DNA of 64,000 nucleotides from contig CAWCTD010000004.1 of assembly GCA_963798455.1 (NCBI GenBank), forward strand, positions 1,240,001 to 1,304,000, written 5' to 3'. This DNA comes from CAWCTD01 sp963798455. Its GTDB lineage: Bacteria; Acidobacteriota; Terriglobia; Bryobacterales; Bryobacteraceae. The first letter of the stretch is position 1, and every line of letters starts with the position of its first letter. The notes beneath the pieces are model-generated. The model was given only the letters and a program-made list of their open reading frames with translations. It ran no database searches and had not been told where the DNA came from. The position numbers and the translations under genes were made by a program. Of this stretch, positions 52,832 to 61,171 are shown piece by piece.

Positions 52832-52854
52832 TTTAGATGCATATCGCATCTAAA
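52832..52854 (+). promoter_or_regulatory. Perfect palindrome upstream of the redox-complex operon
   Basis: TTTAGATGC, five bases (ATATC), GCATCTAAA: a perfect 9-base inverted repeat 115 bases before the first gene of the operon. The AGATGC half-site recalls Rrf2/NsrR-type operators, which have AAGATGCAT half-sites, but the spacing differs. A dimeric regulator, possibly the PadR protein encoded at the far end, is the likely ligand. TATGTCATACT follows directly and may contain the -10 region. Confidence 0.55.
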
Positions 52855-52969
52855 TATGTCATACTCTACTTGTGTGTGACACGCCGCTGACAGCAGGAAC
52901 GCTGCTACATCCACCCCACGCGAGAACGCAGACCGGCGGGAACGGATTCGCTCTTTGTGGGGGAAGTCG

Positions 52970-54379
52970 ATGCCTCGGTTGACCGCGGAACAACGAAAGA
53001 AAGCATTCGCTCTCCCCAAGAAGCCTGAGGTCATCGGCCGGCAACGCCTGCCGGTGCGCTACCACGTCGAGGATTTCAATGTGGCGGACCGCCCGCGGCG
53101 GTTTCTGGAGGCTTTCGCGGCCATTCTGAAGCACACCAACTACCGGCTGGCGCTTGATCACTACGTCAAGGTCAGCGCGAAATGCTCTCGCTGCACGGCC
53201 CAGTGCCAAGTCTACCTGGCGACCGGAGATACCAAGGACATCCCCTGTTATCGATCGGAGTTGCTGCTGTGGGTCTACCGGCGGCACTTCACGGTGGCGG
53301 GCATTCTGCGGGCGCGGATCCTGGGGGATCCGGGGTTGACCGACGAGCGCATCCAGGAGATGGCCGACGCCTTCTACAACTGCACCGCCTGCCGCCGCTG
53401 CGTCTTTGAGTGTCCGATGGGGATCGACCACGGTCTTCTCACGCATCTTGGGCGCTACATCCTCAGTGAGATCGGCATCGTGCCTCGCGCGCTTGCGGTC
53501 AGCACGCGTGAGCAGTTGATCGGCGCCTCCGGCAACACATCGGCGATTCCGGTCCCGGCGCTTCTGGACGGACTGGAGTTTCTGAGCGAAGAAATGCAGG
53601 AGGAGAAGGGTATCGAGATTCCCTTCCCGATCGACCAGGAGGGCGCGGAGTACCTGTTTCTGCCGGCGGTGTCGGACTTCATCATGGAGGCGGACACGCT
53701 GATGGGCAACGCCGCCGTGTTTCGCGCCACGGGCGACAGTTGGACCATCGGCACCGGGTACTTCGACGGCATCAACTACGGCTTGTTTTACAGCGACCAG
53801 GTCCTGGAGCACGTTTTGCAGAAGATCCAGGCGGAGGCCGAGCGCCTCAAGGTGAAGAAGATTCTCATTGGCGAGTGCGGGCATGCGTCACGCTCGGCGA
53901 AGTACTTCTACCCAACTTTCTGCGGCGGCAAGCAGGCACTGCCGGTCCTGAACATCATAGAGTACACTTACCGGGCCTGGAAGGAGGGCCGCCTCAAGCT
54001 CGCCCCCGACGTGATCACCGAGCCGGTTACCTACCACGACCCTTGCAACATCGCCCGGCCTGGCTGGATTGTGGAGCAACCCCGAGAGCTGCTGAAAGCG
54101 TTCTGCCGGAACTACGTCGAGATGACGCCCAACCGCCGGGACAACATCTGTTGCGGCGGAGGAGGGGGAACGGTGTCCATGGACGAGATCCGCCCGTACC
54201 GCACGCTGGTCGGAGGGAAGGTCAAGGCGGATCAGATTCGGGCAACCGGCGCCAAATATTGCGTCGCACCGTGCGCCAACTGCAAGAAGCAGTTGCGGGA
54301 GTTGCTGGAAGATCAAGGAGTCGACTGCCAGATGGTGGGCTTGCACGATCTGCTGTACAAGGCGATCATTTTCGACTGA
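52970..54379 (+). CDS. Iron-sulfur protein of the DsrK/HmcF/HdrD family
   Basis: A 469-residue cytoplasmic protein with two [4Fe-4S] ferredoxin sites and CCG domains, the layout of HdrD, DsrK and HmcF. The first site is CSRCTAQC with a fourth Cys after (about 71-96); the second CTACRRCVFECP (138-149). The C-terminal half has HDPCN (356) and ICCGGGGG (392), the CCG-domain cysteines that in heterodisulfide reductase hold a special cluster, followed by APCANCKKQ. In Hmc and Dsr complexes the protein passes electrons between the membrane b-haems and a cytoplasmic partner. ATG 52970 follows GGGGGAAG. It is the first gene of the operon; no hdrA, dsrAB or hydrogenase is near. Confidence 0.85.
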   Translation: MPRLTAEQRKKAFALPKKPEVIGRQRLPVRYHVEDFNVADRPRRFLEAFAAILKHTNYRLALDHYVKVSAKCSRCTAQCQVYLATGDTKDIPCYRSELLLWVYRRHFTVAGILRARILGDPGLTDERIQEMADAFYNCTACRRCVFECPMGIDHGLLTHLGRYILSEIGIVPRALAVSTREQLIGASGNTSAIPVPALLDGLEFLSEEMQEEKGIEIPFPIDQEGAEYLFLPAVSDFIMEADTLMGNAAVFRATGDSWTIGTGYFDGINYGLFYSDQVLEHVLQKIQAEAERLKVKKILIGECGHASRSAKYFYPTFCGGKQALPVLNIIEYTYRAWKEGRLKLAPDVITEPVTYHDPCNIARPGWIVEQPRELLKAFCRNYVEMTPNRRDNICCGGGGGTVSMDEIRPYRTLVGGKVKADQIRATGAKYCVAPCANCKKQLRELLEDQGVDCQMVGLHDLLYKAIIFD

Positions 54380-54403
54380 GAACTTCACCAGGAGGCGAGA
54401 CGA

Positions 54404-55177
54404 GTGGAAGCGTGGATTGATTTCGGACGCGGGCCGCTGTTCCGGCTGGCATTCTCTCTGATGGTTCTGGGGCTGTTGCGCGTCCTGGTAAACACAATCA
54501 TTGGCGTGGCGGAGGCTCTCCGGCGGAATTCCGACAGGATCATGGCGTGGCGCGAGATCGGAAAACAGACTCTGGGCTGGCTCTTCCCCGCGGGCCGGCT
54601 GTGGCGAAAACGCCCGGTCTATGGCACGGTGTCTGTCCTATTCCACTTCGGCCTGCTGGTGGCGCCGCTGTTCCTGGCGGCCCATGTCTTGTTATGGGCG
54701 CGCGCCGTGGGCTTCGCATGGCCGGCCGTGCCGCAGAAGGCGGCTGACTGGCTGACGCTGGCCACCATCGCCACAGGGCTGGGGCTGTTTCTGGGCCGGC
54801 TAGCGAGCGCCAACGCCCGTGCCCTGAGCCGCCTCCAGGATTATTTCTGGCCGGTGCTGTTGGTCATTCCTTTCGCCACCGGTTACATTTGCTCAAACGC
54901 CACCATAGGGCCTAAGCCGTACCAGACCATGATGCTGATCCACGTCTACACGGCCGACCTTATCATGCTGATGATTCCATTCACCAAGATCGCCCACTGC
55001 GTTTTGGCTCCGCTGTCGCAGTTGGTCACCGCCGTCTCCTGGAAGTTCGTTCCCGGCGCGGGCGACAGAGTGGCTGCCACTCTCGGCTTCGCGGAACGGC
55101 CCGTCTGGATGGAGAAAGCGCGGCTCGGTGAAGCTCCGACGTCGGCGAAGGAGCAGAAGGAGGTCGGGGTGCGATGA
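54404..55177 (+). CDS. NarI/DsrM/HmcE-like membrane cytochrome b subunit
   Basis: A 257-residue membrane protein with about five spans (residues 10-35, 75-105, 115-135, 150-170, 185-210). HFGLLVAPLFLAAHVLLW and MMLIHVYTADLIMLMIPF, with H-x11-H spacings, supply candidate axial ligands for b-type haems as in NarI, DsrM and HmcE. It probably takes electrons from or gives them to menaquinone and passes them to the iron-sulfur protein encoded just upstream. It starts with GTG 24 bases after that gene, with AGGAGG before it, and overlaps the next gene by 4 bases (ATGA). Confidence 0.8.
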   Translation: MEAWIDFGRGPLFRLAFSLMVLGLLRVLVNTIIGVAEALRRNSDRIMAWREIGKQTLGWLFPAGRLWRKRPVYGTVSVLFHFGLLVAPLFLAAHVLLWARAVGFAWPAVPQKAADWLTLATIATGLGLFLGRLASANARALSRLQDYFWPVLLVIPFATGYICSNATIGPKPYQTMMLIHVYTADLIMLMIPFTKIAHCVLAPLSQLVTAVSWKFVPGAGDRVAATLGFAERPVWMEKARLGEAPTSAKEQKEVGVR

Positions 55178-55926
55178 AGGCGGCGATCCTAACGGACACT
55201 ACCAAGTGCATCGGCTGCAGCGAATGCGCTCTCGCCTGCAAACGGGTCAATCATCTGGAACCTGACCTTCCCCGGAGGTGGGACCTCGACGACGGACTCT
55301 CAGCGAGGAACTGGACCTCGGTGGTGGAGGGCCCCGGACATGCGTTCGTGCGCAAGCAGTGCCGCCACTGCCTCGAGCCCGCTTGTGTATCGTCGTGCCC
55401 GGTAGGAGCACTGTCGAAGACCGCCATGGGCGCGGTGGTCTACGACAGCAGCAAGTGCATGGGCTGCCGCTACTGCATGATGGCGTGTCCCTACGGCATA
55501 CCGCGGTACGACTGGGACCAGCCGGTTCCTTACGTGCGCAAGTGCATCCTCTGCTATGACCGCATCCGCGAAGGGGGCCAGCCCGCCTGCACGGAGGCGT
55601 GCCCGACCAAGGCCACGATCTTCGGCGACCGCGACCAGCTCCTCGCGGAAGCGCACCGCCGTATCCGTGAAAACTCCGGTGCGTACATCGGCAAGGTCTG
55701 GGGCGAACACGAGGCCGGTGGCGTCTCCGTGCTGTACATCTCCAATCAGGACCTCTCGTTCTTGACTCAAGGTCACGCGTTAGGCGACACGTCCCTGCCC
55801 AGCCGCACGGCGACTGCCATGAACGCCGTCCCGTTCGTCTTCACGGGAGTCGTGGCCGCCATGGCCGGCCTGAACTGGATCATCGACCGGCGACAGAAGG
55901 TCCGGTTGGAAGGAAAAGATGAGTAG
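55174..55926 (+). CDS. HmcB/DsrO-like four-cluster ferredoxin with C-terminal anchor
   Basis: A 250-residue electron-transfer protein with four 4Fe-4S binding sites: CIGCSECALACK (residues about 12-23), CRHCLEPACVSSCP (about 63-76), CMGCRYCMMACPYG (about 95-107) and CILCYDRIREGGQPACTEACP (about 126-146). This is the order of the HybA/HmcB/PhsB family. No Tat signal is seen, and a C-terminal span (VPFVFTGVVAAMAGLNWII) anchors it, so the cluster domain may face the cytoplasm; in Dsr complexes the equivalent is periplasmic, so the side is uncertain. It overlaps both neighbours. Confidence 0.87.
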   Translation: MKAAILTDTTKCIGCSECALACKRVNHLEPDLPRRWDLDDGLSARNWTSVVEGPGHAFVRKQCRHCLEPACVSSCPVGALSKTAMGAVVYDSSKCMGCRYCMMACPYGIPRYDWDQPVPYVRKCILCYDRIREGGQPACTEACPTKATIFGDRDQLLAEAHRRIRENSGAYIGKVWGEHEAGGVSVLYISNQDLSFLTQGHALGDTSLPSRTATAMNAVPFVFTGVVAAMAGLNWIIDRRQKVRLEGKDE

Positions 55927-57772
55927 AGTTCGCCACCTGAAGTTCACTTTGTGGCTGATCACGGGGCTGGCCGTGGCCGTAGGCGCGGCGCGCTACCTGT
56001 ACGGCCTCGGAGCCACCACTCACCTCTCCGATGGTTACCCCTGGGGACTCTGGATCGGATTCGACGTGATGAGCGGCGTGGCGCTGGCCGCGGGCGGCTT
56101 CATCCTCACGGCCACGGTCTACATCTTCAAGCTGGATCGGTATCACGACGTTGTGCGCCCGGCTGTTCTGACGGCCTTTCTCGGCTACGCCGCGGTGGCG
56201 GTCGGGCTGCTATTCGACCTCGGCTTGCCGTGGAACATCTGGCACATGATCGTCTTCTGGAACCCGCACTCGCCGCTGTTCGAGGTGGGCTGGTGCGTGA
56301 TGCTGTACCTGACGGTCCTTACACTGGAGTTCTTCCCGGTGCCGGCCGAGGAGTTCAGCGCGCTGGCCAAGGCGCGCCGGTTCCTCATCAAGCTGCGTCT
56401 GCCTCTGGTCATTCTGGGCATCGGCCTGTCCACCCTGCACCAGTCCTCGCTCGGGTCGCTGTTCCTGATCATGCCCTCCCACCTGCACCCCTTGTGGTAC
56501 TCGCCGCTGCTGCCATTGCTGTTCCTTGTGTCGGCGATCGGGTTGGGGCTGATGATGGTGACCTTCGAGAACCACACCACTGCCTGGCTTTACCGCCGCA
56601 AGCCGGAGACGCAAACTCTGGAAGGGCTGTGCAGAGCGGCCCGGTGGGTTTTCGTCGGCTATCTGGCGCTACGCTTCGGCGACCTGGCCGCGCGGGGCCA
56701 ATTGGGGAACCTTCTCCGCGGCGAGTGGCAGGTGGCGATGTTCTGGGTCGAGAACGCCGCCATGGCGATTGTGCCGGCTGTCCTCCTGTTCGTGCCGAGG
56801 GTCAGGACGACGCGGGCCGGCCAGTGGACCGTGGCGTCGCTGGGCATCGTCGGCGTGGTGCTCGACAGGATCAACGTGGGCGGATTGGTTCAGGTGGACC
56901 GGGGGCGGCAGTTCTATGTGCCCTCCTGGACCGAAGTCGCGATCAGCGCCGGCGTGGTATCGGCGGCGACGTTGGTGTTCCTGTTCGTCCTCGAGCGTTT
57001 CAAGGTGTGGGAGGTGCGTCCGGCGGACCCGGAGGCGGAGCCAACCAGCCTGCCGGAGTTCGATAAGGTGGGCGGGACCTGGCTGGGCGTGCCCGCCGTG
57101 GCCGGCCGTACCGTTTACTCGCTGGCGTTCATTCTGGCGGCGGCGGCGGGCTTCGCGTTGCTCTCGCCCGAGCCGGCCGCAAGCCGCGGCATCGATCCAT
57201 CCCCGGTCCAGCGCGCGCGAGGCTGGGAGACGCTCTGGATCGACGGCAACCTGAACGGCTACGGGGTCAGCTTTCCGCACGAGGAGATGGAGAAGCGCCT
57301 GGGCGGCAAGGACTCTTGCGTGAAGTGCCACCACATGAATTTGCCGCGGGACCGCAACTCCGGCTGCTACGAATGCCACAGCAACATGTACGTGGTCACC
57401 GATGCGTCCCGGCACGACTGGCACGCATCCGCGGCAGGCGGCCGCCTGGCATGCTGGGAGTGCCACGCCAGGAGCGAGCCGCGCAGCGCCGCCACCGCCA
57501 AGCCCTGCGTCAATTGTCATAAGGACCTTGTCCCGGCCGGTGCTGCGATCAAAGTGAAGCAGTATCAGGCTGTTGGTTACGTGCAGGCGATGCACGTGCT
57601 CTGCATCGGCTGCCATGTGCAACTGGCGAAGCAGAACAACAAACCCGACCTGGCTCGCTGCACGAACTGCCATAAGGAGCGGCGGAACCTGATCGATGCG
57701 TCCGATCTCACCTGGCCCCAGCGGGAGGAGATCGGCCGGGGCATGTTGCTGCCTCCGGTATCGAAACGATGA
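55919..57772 (+). CDS. NrfD/HybB-type membrane subunit fused to a six-haem cytochrome c domain
   Basis: A 617-residue fusion. Residues 1 to about 430 are an NrfD/PsrC/HmcC-type integral protein with some ten spans, including LITGLAVAVGAARYLYGLG, GYPWGLWIGFDVMSG and IPAVLLFVPRVR-like ends; it interacts with quinones. Residues about 440-617 hold six CxxCH motifs: CVKCH, CYECH, CWECH, CVNCH, CIGCH and CTNCH, with extra His in HHMN, HDWHA and AMHV typical of class III cytochromes. In Hmc and Nrf systems the NrfD-like protein and the multihaem cytochrome are separate genes. Fusing them fixes the cytochrome on the periplasmic side. It overlaps the ferredoxin gene by 8 bases and the kinase gene by 4. 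Confidence 0.88.
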   Translation: MSRVRHLKFTLWLITGLAVAVGAARYLYGLGATTHLSDGYPWGLWIGFDVMSGVALAAGGFILTATVYIFKLDRYHDVVRPAVLTAFLGYAAVAVGLLFDLGLPWNIWHMIVFWNPHSPLFEVGWCVMLYLTVLTLEFFPVPAEEFSALAKARRFLIKLRLPLVILGIGLSTLHQSSLGSLFLIMPSHLHPLWYSPLLPLLFLVSAIGLGLMMVTFENHTTAWLYRRKPETQTLEGLCRAARWVFVGYLALRFGDLAARGQLGNLLRGEWQVAMFWVENAAMAIVPAVLLFVPRVRTTRAGQWTVASLGIVGVVLDRINVGGLVQVDRGRQFYVPSWTEVAISAGVVSAATLVFLFVLERFKVWEVRPADPEAEPTSLPEFDKVGGTWLGVPAVAGRTVYSLAFILAAAAGFALLSPEPAASRGIDPSPVQRARGWETLWIDGNLNGYGVSFPHEEMEKRLGGKDSCVKCHHMNLPRDRNSGCYECHSNMYVVTDASRHDWHASAAGGRLACWECHARSEPRSAATAKPCVNCHKDLVPAGAAIKVKQYQAVGYVQAMHVLCIGCHVQLAKQNNKPDLARCTNCHKERRNLIDASDLTWPQREEIGRGMLLPPVSKR

Positions 57773-59608
57773 GCCACACGCTTCCATCGAAGATCCAGGC
57801 GCTGCTGGGCCGCGGCCTGTTCGAGGCGGTTCCCTTCAGCGTGGCAGTCATTGACCGCGACTATCGAGTGGTCGCCGCCAACGAGAATTTCGAGGAGCAC
57901 TTCGGTGAGTGGCGCGGGCGCCGGTGCCACGAGGTGTACAAGAGCTCACCCCTGAAATGCGCGCGCTGTCAGGCGCAAGCCACCTTCGATGACGGGCGTG
58001 TGCGCGTGTCGGACGAGACCGGCGTGGACCGCCATGGCCGCACCTGCCACTACGTAGTGCACCTGGCGCCGCTGAGGGACGCGGAAGCCAAGGTGCGGTA
58101 CGTGATCGAGATGACCACGGAACTGACCGAAACGCGGCGCTGGCAGCGGGAGTACGACCTGTTCTTCGAGCGGGTCCCCTGCTATGTGTTGGTGATCGAC
58201 AGGAACTTCCGCATCGTACGGGCCAATGAGAAGTTCCGGCAGGCATTCGGAGATGCCGAGGGCCAGCACTGCTACGAGAGCTGCAAGCGGCGGGACTCGC
58301 CGTGTTCTCACTGCCCGGCCGTAGTCACATTCAAGGAGGGCACGGAGCAGGTTTCCGAGCAGGTCGGGGTGCATCAGGATGGATCGCCCGCGCACTACGT
58401 TGTCAGCACTTCTCCCATCACCCGTGGGGAGGGCGGCCCGGCGCTCGTCATCGAGATGGCCACCGACATCACCGAGGTCCGCACCCTGCAACAGGCGCTG
58501 AAAAGAGCCCACGACTTCTATGAGAGCCTGGTTCGGTACTCCGCCACGGGCATTCTGGCCGTGGACACACGGGGCAGACGTCCGCATCATGAACCCTGCC
58601 GCCCGGGCCTTGCTCAAGTGGGCGAACAGGCGACCGCCCTCGCTGGAGCAACTGAGAGAAATGCTGCCGGAGCACTCCCTGGCCGAGAGGGACGAAAACG
58701 GGGAACCAGTGGATCTATCGGAAGGAGTTGTGCGGGCCGCCGACGGCCGGGATGTCCCCGTTCGCTTTTCGGCCGTGGGGCTGAAGAGCCATGGCAAGAG
58801 GATCGGCAGCGCCGCGTTCATGCAGGATCTTCGCGAAGTGAAGCGGCTCGAGCAGGAGAAACTGGAAGCGGAGCGGCTCGCCGCGGTCGGCCAGACCGTT
58901 GCCGGACTGGCTCACACCATCAAGAACCTGCTGATGGGGCTGGAAGGCGGGATGTACATGGTGGACAGCGGACTCCGCCGGGCAGACGCCGGCAGGATTA
59001 CCGAAGGATGGGAGATCCTCCAGCGCAACTTCGAGAAGACCACGACACTGGTGAAGGACTTTCTGAGCTTCGCCAAGGGCCGGCTTCCGGAACTCCGGCC
59101 CGTGGACCCGAATGCTCTGGCCCGCGGCGTGGTGGAGCTTTACCGCGAGGCAGCCGCGCGACAAGGGATCGAGTTGCTGCTCGAGGCGGGCGAGGATGTC
59201 CGGGAGGCCCCGCTGGATGCCAGCGGCATGGAGAGCTGCCTGACCAATCTGGTTTCAAATGCCATCGATGCCGCCACTCTGCGGGATCAGCCAGGCGGGA
59301 AGGTGACCGTCCGCACTCGCGAGGAGGTTGGCGATATCATCTTTGAAGTGGCTGACAACGGTTGCGGCATGGATCAGGAAGTCAAGGCCAGGGTTTTCAC
59401 CACCTTTTTCACGACCAAAGGGGGCCAGGGTACCGGACTTGGGCTGTTGACAACGCGGAAGATCGTCCAGGAGCACGGCGGCCATGTCGAGACGGAGTCG
59501 GTCGTGGATCAGGGATCGGTTTTCAGAATCCGCCTGACGCGGAAGCGGCTGGAGGCACTGGCGGCGGCCTCCACAGCACGGCCCACGTCAGATCAGGTGA
59601 AGCAATGA
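57769..59608 (+). pseudogene. PAS-domain sensor histidine kinase, frameshifted
   Basis: A cytoplasmic kinase of about 612 residues if the frame is restored. Two PAS domains (residues 18-120 and 130-250) each contain a Cys-rich loop: CHEVYKSSPLKCARCQAQ and CYESCKRRDSPCSHCPA, a pattern suited to binding metal or responding to redox state. A third PAS follows, then HisKA with LAHTIKNLLMGLEGG and HATPase_c with NLVSNAIDAA and GQGTGLGLLT. The frame breaks at 58576: one extra base between CGGGGC and GACGTC moves reading out of VDTRG, while DVRIMNPAARALLKW continues in the next frame. As sequenced, kinase activity is lost; a base-call error is possible. The stop overlaps the next regulator as ATGA. 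Confidence 0.85.
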
Positions 59609-60114
59609 ACAGCGAAAGTCAGAAGTGCATACTGGTCGTGGATGACGAGCCCGACGTCCGCAGCTACTTGAAGAACGCTCTCGCGGATGCGGGTTTTCTG
59701 GTGGAAACAGCCACCGATGGCCTGGAGGCGCTGGAAATGGTAAAGCGCAATCCGCCCGACCTCATCTCGCTGGACCTGGTCATGCCCCGGCACTCCGGCG
59801 CCAAGTTCTACCGGGAGTTGCAGAAAGACCGGACGCTTTCCAAGATCCCCGTCCTGCTTGTGACCGGTCACGCGCGGGACGAGCTGGGCAGGGCGGATTT
59901 CGAGGAGATGACCTTGTCCGGGCGGGGCGTGTACCTGGAGAAGCCGGTGCGGCCGGCGACATACGTCGCCGCCGTGCGCCGGTCGCTGGGCATGGAAAGC
60001 GAGGAGACGCCGGAGCCCGAGCCGGAGGACCTTCGGCGCGAGCTTTCCCGCGCGCTGTCGGGGGCCGACAGCGACGCCCTCCAGCGGGCTTTGGACGAGC
60101 TGCGAAAGAAATAG
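59605..60114 (+). CDS. Single-domain response regulator with acidic tail
   Basis: A 169-residue protein with one receiver domain (residues 8-130): VVDDEPDVRS acidic pair, phospho-Asp in LISLDLVMP (about 57), and Lys in YLEKPVRP. The C-terminal 40 residues (ETPEPEPEDLRRELSRALSG) form a charged helix, with no DNA-binding domain, so it signals to protein partners. It overlaps the kinase stop, suggesting it is the kinase target. Twelve bases later the second regulator starts. Confidence 0.9.
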   Translation: MNSESQKCILVVDDEPDVRSYLKNALADAGFLVETATDGLEALEMVKRNPPDLISLDLVMPRHSGAKFYRELQKDRTLSKIPVLLVTGHARDELGRADFEEMTLSGRGVYLEKPVRPATYVAAVRRSLGMESEETPEPEPEDLRRELSRALSGADSDALQRALDELRKK

Positions 60115-60125
60115 AGGCGGTGCAC

Positions 60126-60521
60126 ATGGCTGAACAGAAGAAGATCCTGATCGTCGAAGACGAAGCCGACGAAGTGTCCTACCTCAAGGCGCTGTTCGAG
60201 GACAACGGCTTCGCGGTAATGACTGCCGTCAACGGGCTGGACGGTTTCGAAAAAGCACAATCGCAACATCCCGACCTGATCACGCTCGACATGTCCATGC
60301 CCGAGGAATCGGGGGTGCGGATGTTTCGGGATCTCCAGAGCGATGCGGCAACCTCCGGTATCCCCGTGATCATCATCACGGGGATTGCGCACGATTTCAA
60401 ACGCTTCATCGAGACCCGCCGGCAGGTTCGCCCGCCCGCGGGCTACTTCGACAAGCCGCCCGATCGCGAGCAACTGCTGGCAAAGATAAAGGAGATCCTC
60501 GGCCCAGCCACCACCGCCTGA
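60126..60521 (+). CDS. Single-domain response regulator
   Basis: A 131-residue receiver domain alone: ILIVEDEADEVSY, phospho-Asp in LITLDMSMPEESG (about 57), Thr in IIITG and Lys-containing FDKPPDREQ. ATG 60126 has GAGGCGG a few bases before; a GTG at 60120 is an alternative. As the last gene of the operon that begins with the redox complex, it most likely transmits the state of that complex, in a relay or to a chemotaxis-like or second-messenger target. No output domain is present in the operon. Confidence 0.9.
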   Translation: MAEQKKILIVEDEADEVSYLKALFEDNGFAVMTAVNGLDGFEKAQSQHPDLITLDMSMPEESGVRMFRDLQSDAATSGIPVIIITGIAHDFKRFIETRRQVRPPAGYFDKPPDREQLLAKIKEILGPATTA

Positions 60522-60679
60522 AGCCGTTGGGACGGGCTTTGGGCTTGAAGTGCTCCGTTGGACAGTAAAGAGGGGCCACGTATGGGCCGCTAGGTGGAGG
60601 CTGCATCTATTTTCGATCTGCTGTATCCTGAGTGGGCGGAAGTCCTTGCGCTGAAGACGCAAGAGAGGGGAGGCTCAAG

Positions 60680-61099
60680 GTGCCTCTACGGATGTGCCGG
60701 CGGCATGGCAGGGATTACCCTTGCACATGCGCCATGGGTAATCTTTACAGGTTCGTCGAGCCGGTAGTTCTGTTGCTCCTGAAGAAGAAGGGGCATTCCT
60801 ACGGCTATGACCTGTCGGCAAATCTCCCGGAGCACGCCCTCACCGATGCCGAGATCGAGAGGGCGGCTCTGTACCGGACGCTTCGCAAGTTGGAGATCAA
60901 CGGCAACGTCACCTCCGGGTGGCAAACCGACAAGAGCGGGCCGGCGCGCCGGGTCTACAAACTCACGGCGAAGGGAGAGCGGCATCTCGAGGAGTGGGCC
61001 ACCGTCCTCGATCACGTGTCGAAGTCGATGGCCCGTTTCGTCAAAGACGCGAGGAGCGTTGCCGATCGCAGGACCGAGGGACGCGCGCACACCGCCTGA
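60680..61099 (+). CDS. PadR-family regulator with Cys/His-rich N-terminus
   Basis: A 139-residue transcription regulator. The PadR winged helix is seen in GHSYGYDLSANLPEHALTD, ALYRTLRKLEINGNVTSGWQ and RRVYKLTAKGERHLEEW. It is preceded by an unusual MCRRHGRDYPCTCAMGNLYR, where Cys-x2-His and Cys-x-Cys could hold a metal or an iron-sulfur cluster, so the protein may sense metal or redox state. The GTG at 60680 is chosen because GGGGAGG lies seven bases upstream; ATG 60692 is the alternative. It lies 158 bases after the response regulator on the same strand, and is convergent with the NifX-like gene. PadR proteins bind ATGT-N-ACAT sites. Confidence 0.82.
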   Translation: MPLRMCRRHGRDYPCTCAMGNLYRFVEPVVLLLLKKKGHSYGYDLSANLPEHALTDAEIERAALYRTLRKLEINGNVTSGWQTDKSGPARRVYKLTAKGERHLEEWATVLDHVSKSMARFVKDARSVADRRTEGRAHTA

Positions 61100-61171
61100 G
61101 GGAGACAGGCGCCTCCTCTGCCGGACTCCAGCGAGCCGCGCTGAACGAGCGTTTCCGTGTCGTGTGGTGGC

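Noticed and set aside
52970..57772. Dissimilatory sulfite reductase (Dsr) locus
   Set aside because: The subunits resemble DsrK, DsrM and DsrO, but dsrA, dsrB, dsrC and dsrJ are not present; the broader Hmc/Dsr-like label is used instead.
58520..59608. A stand-alone histidine kinase starting at 58520
   Set aside because: The first residues overlap a third PAS domain read in the other frame; the two halves are one gene separated by a one-base insertion.
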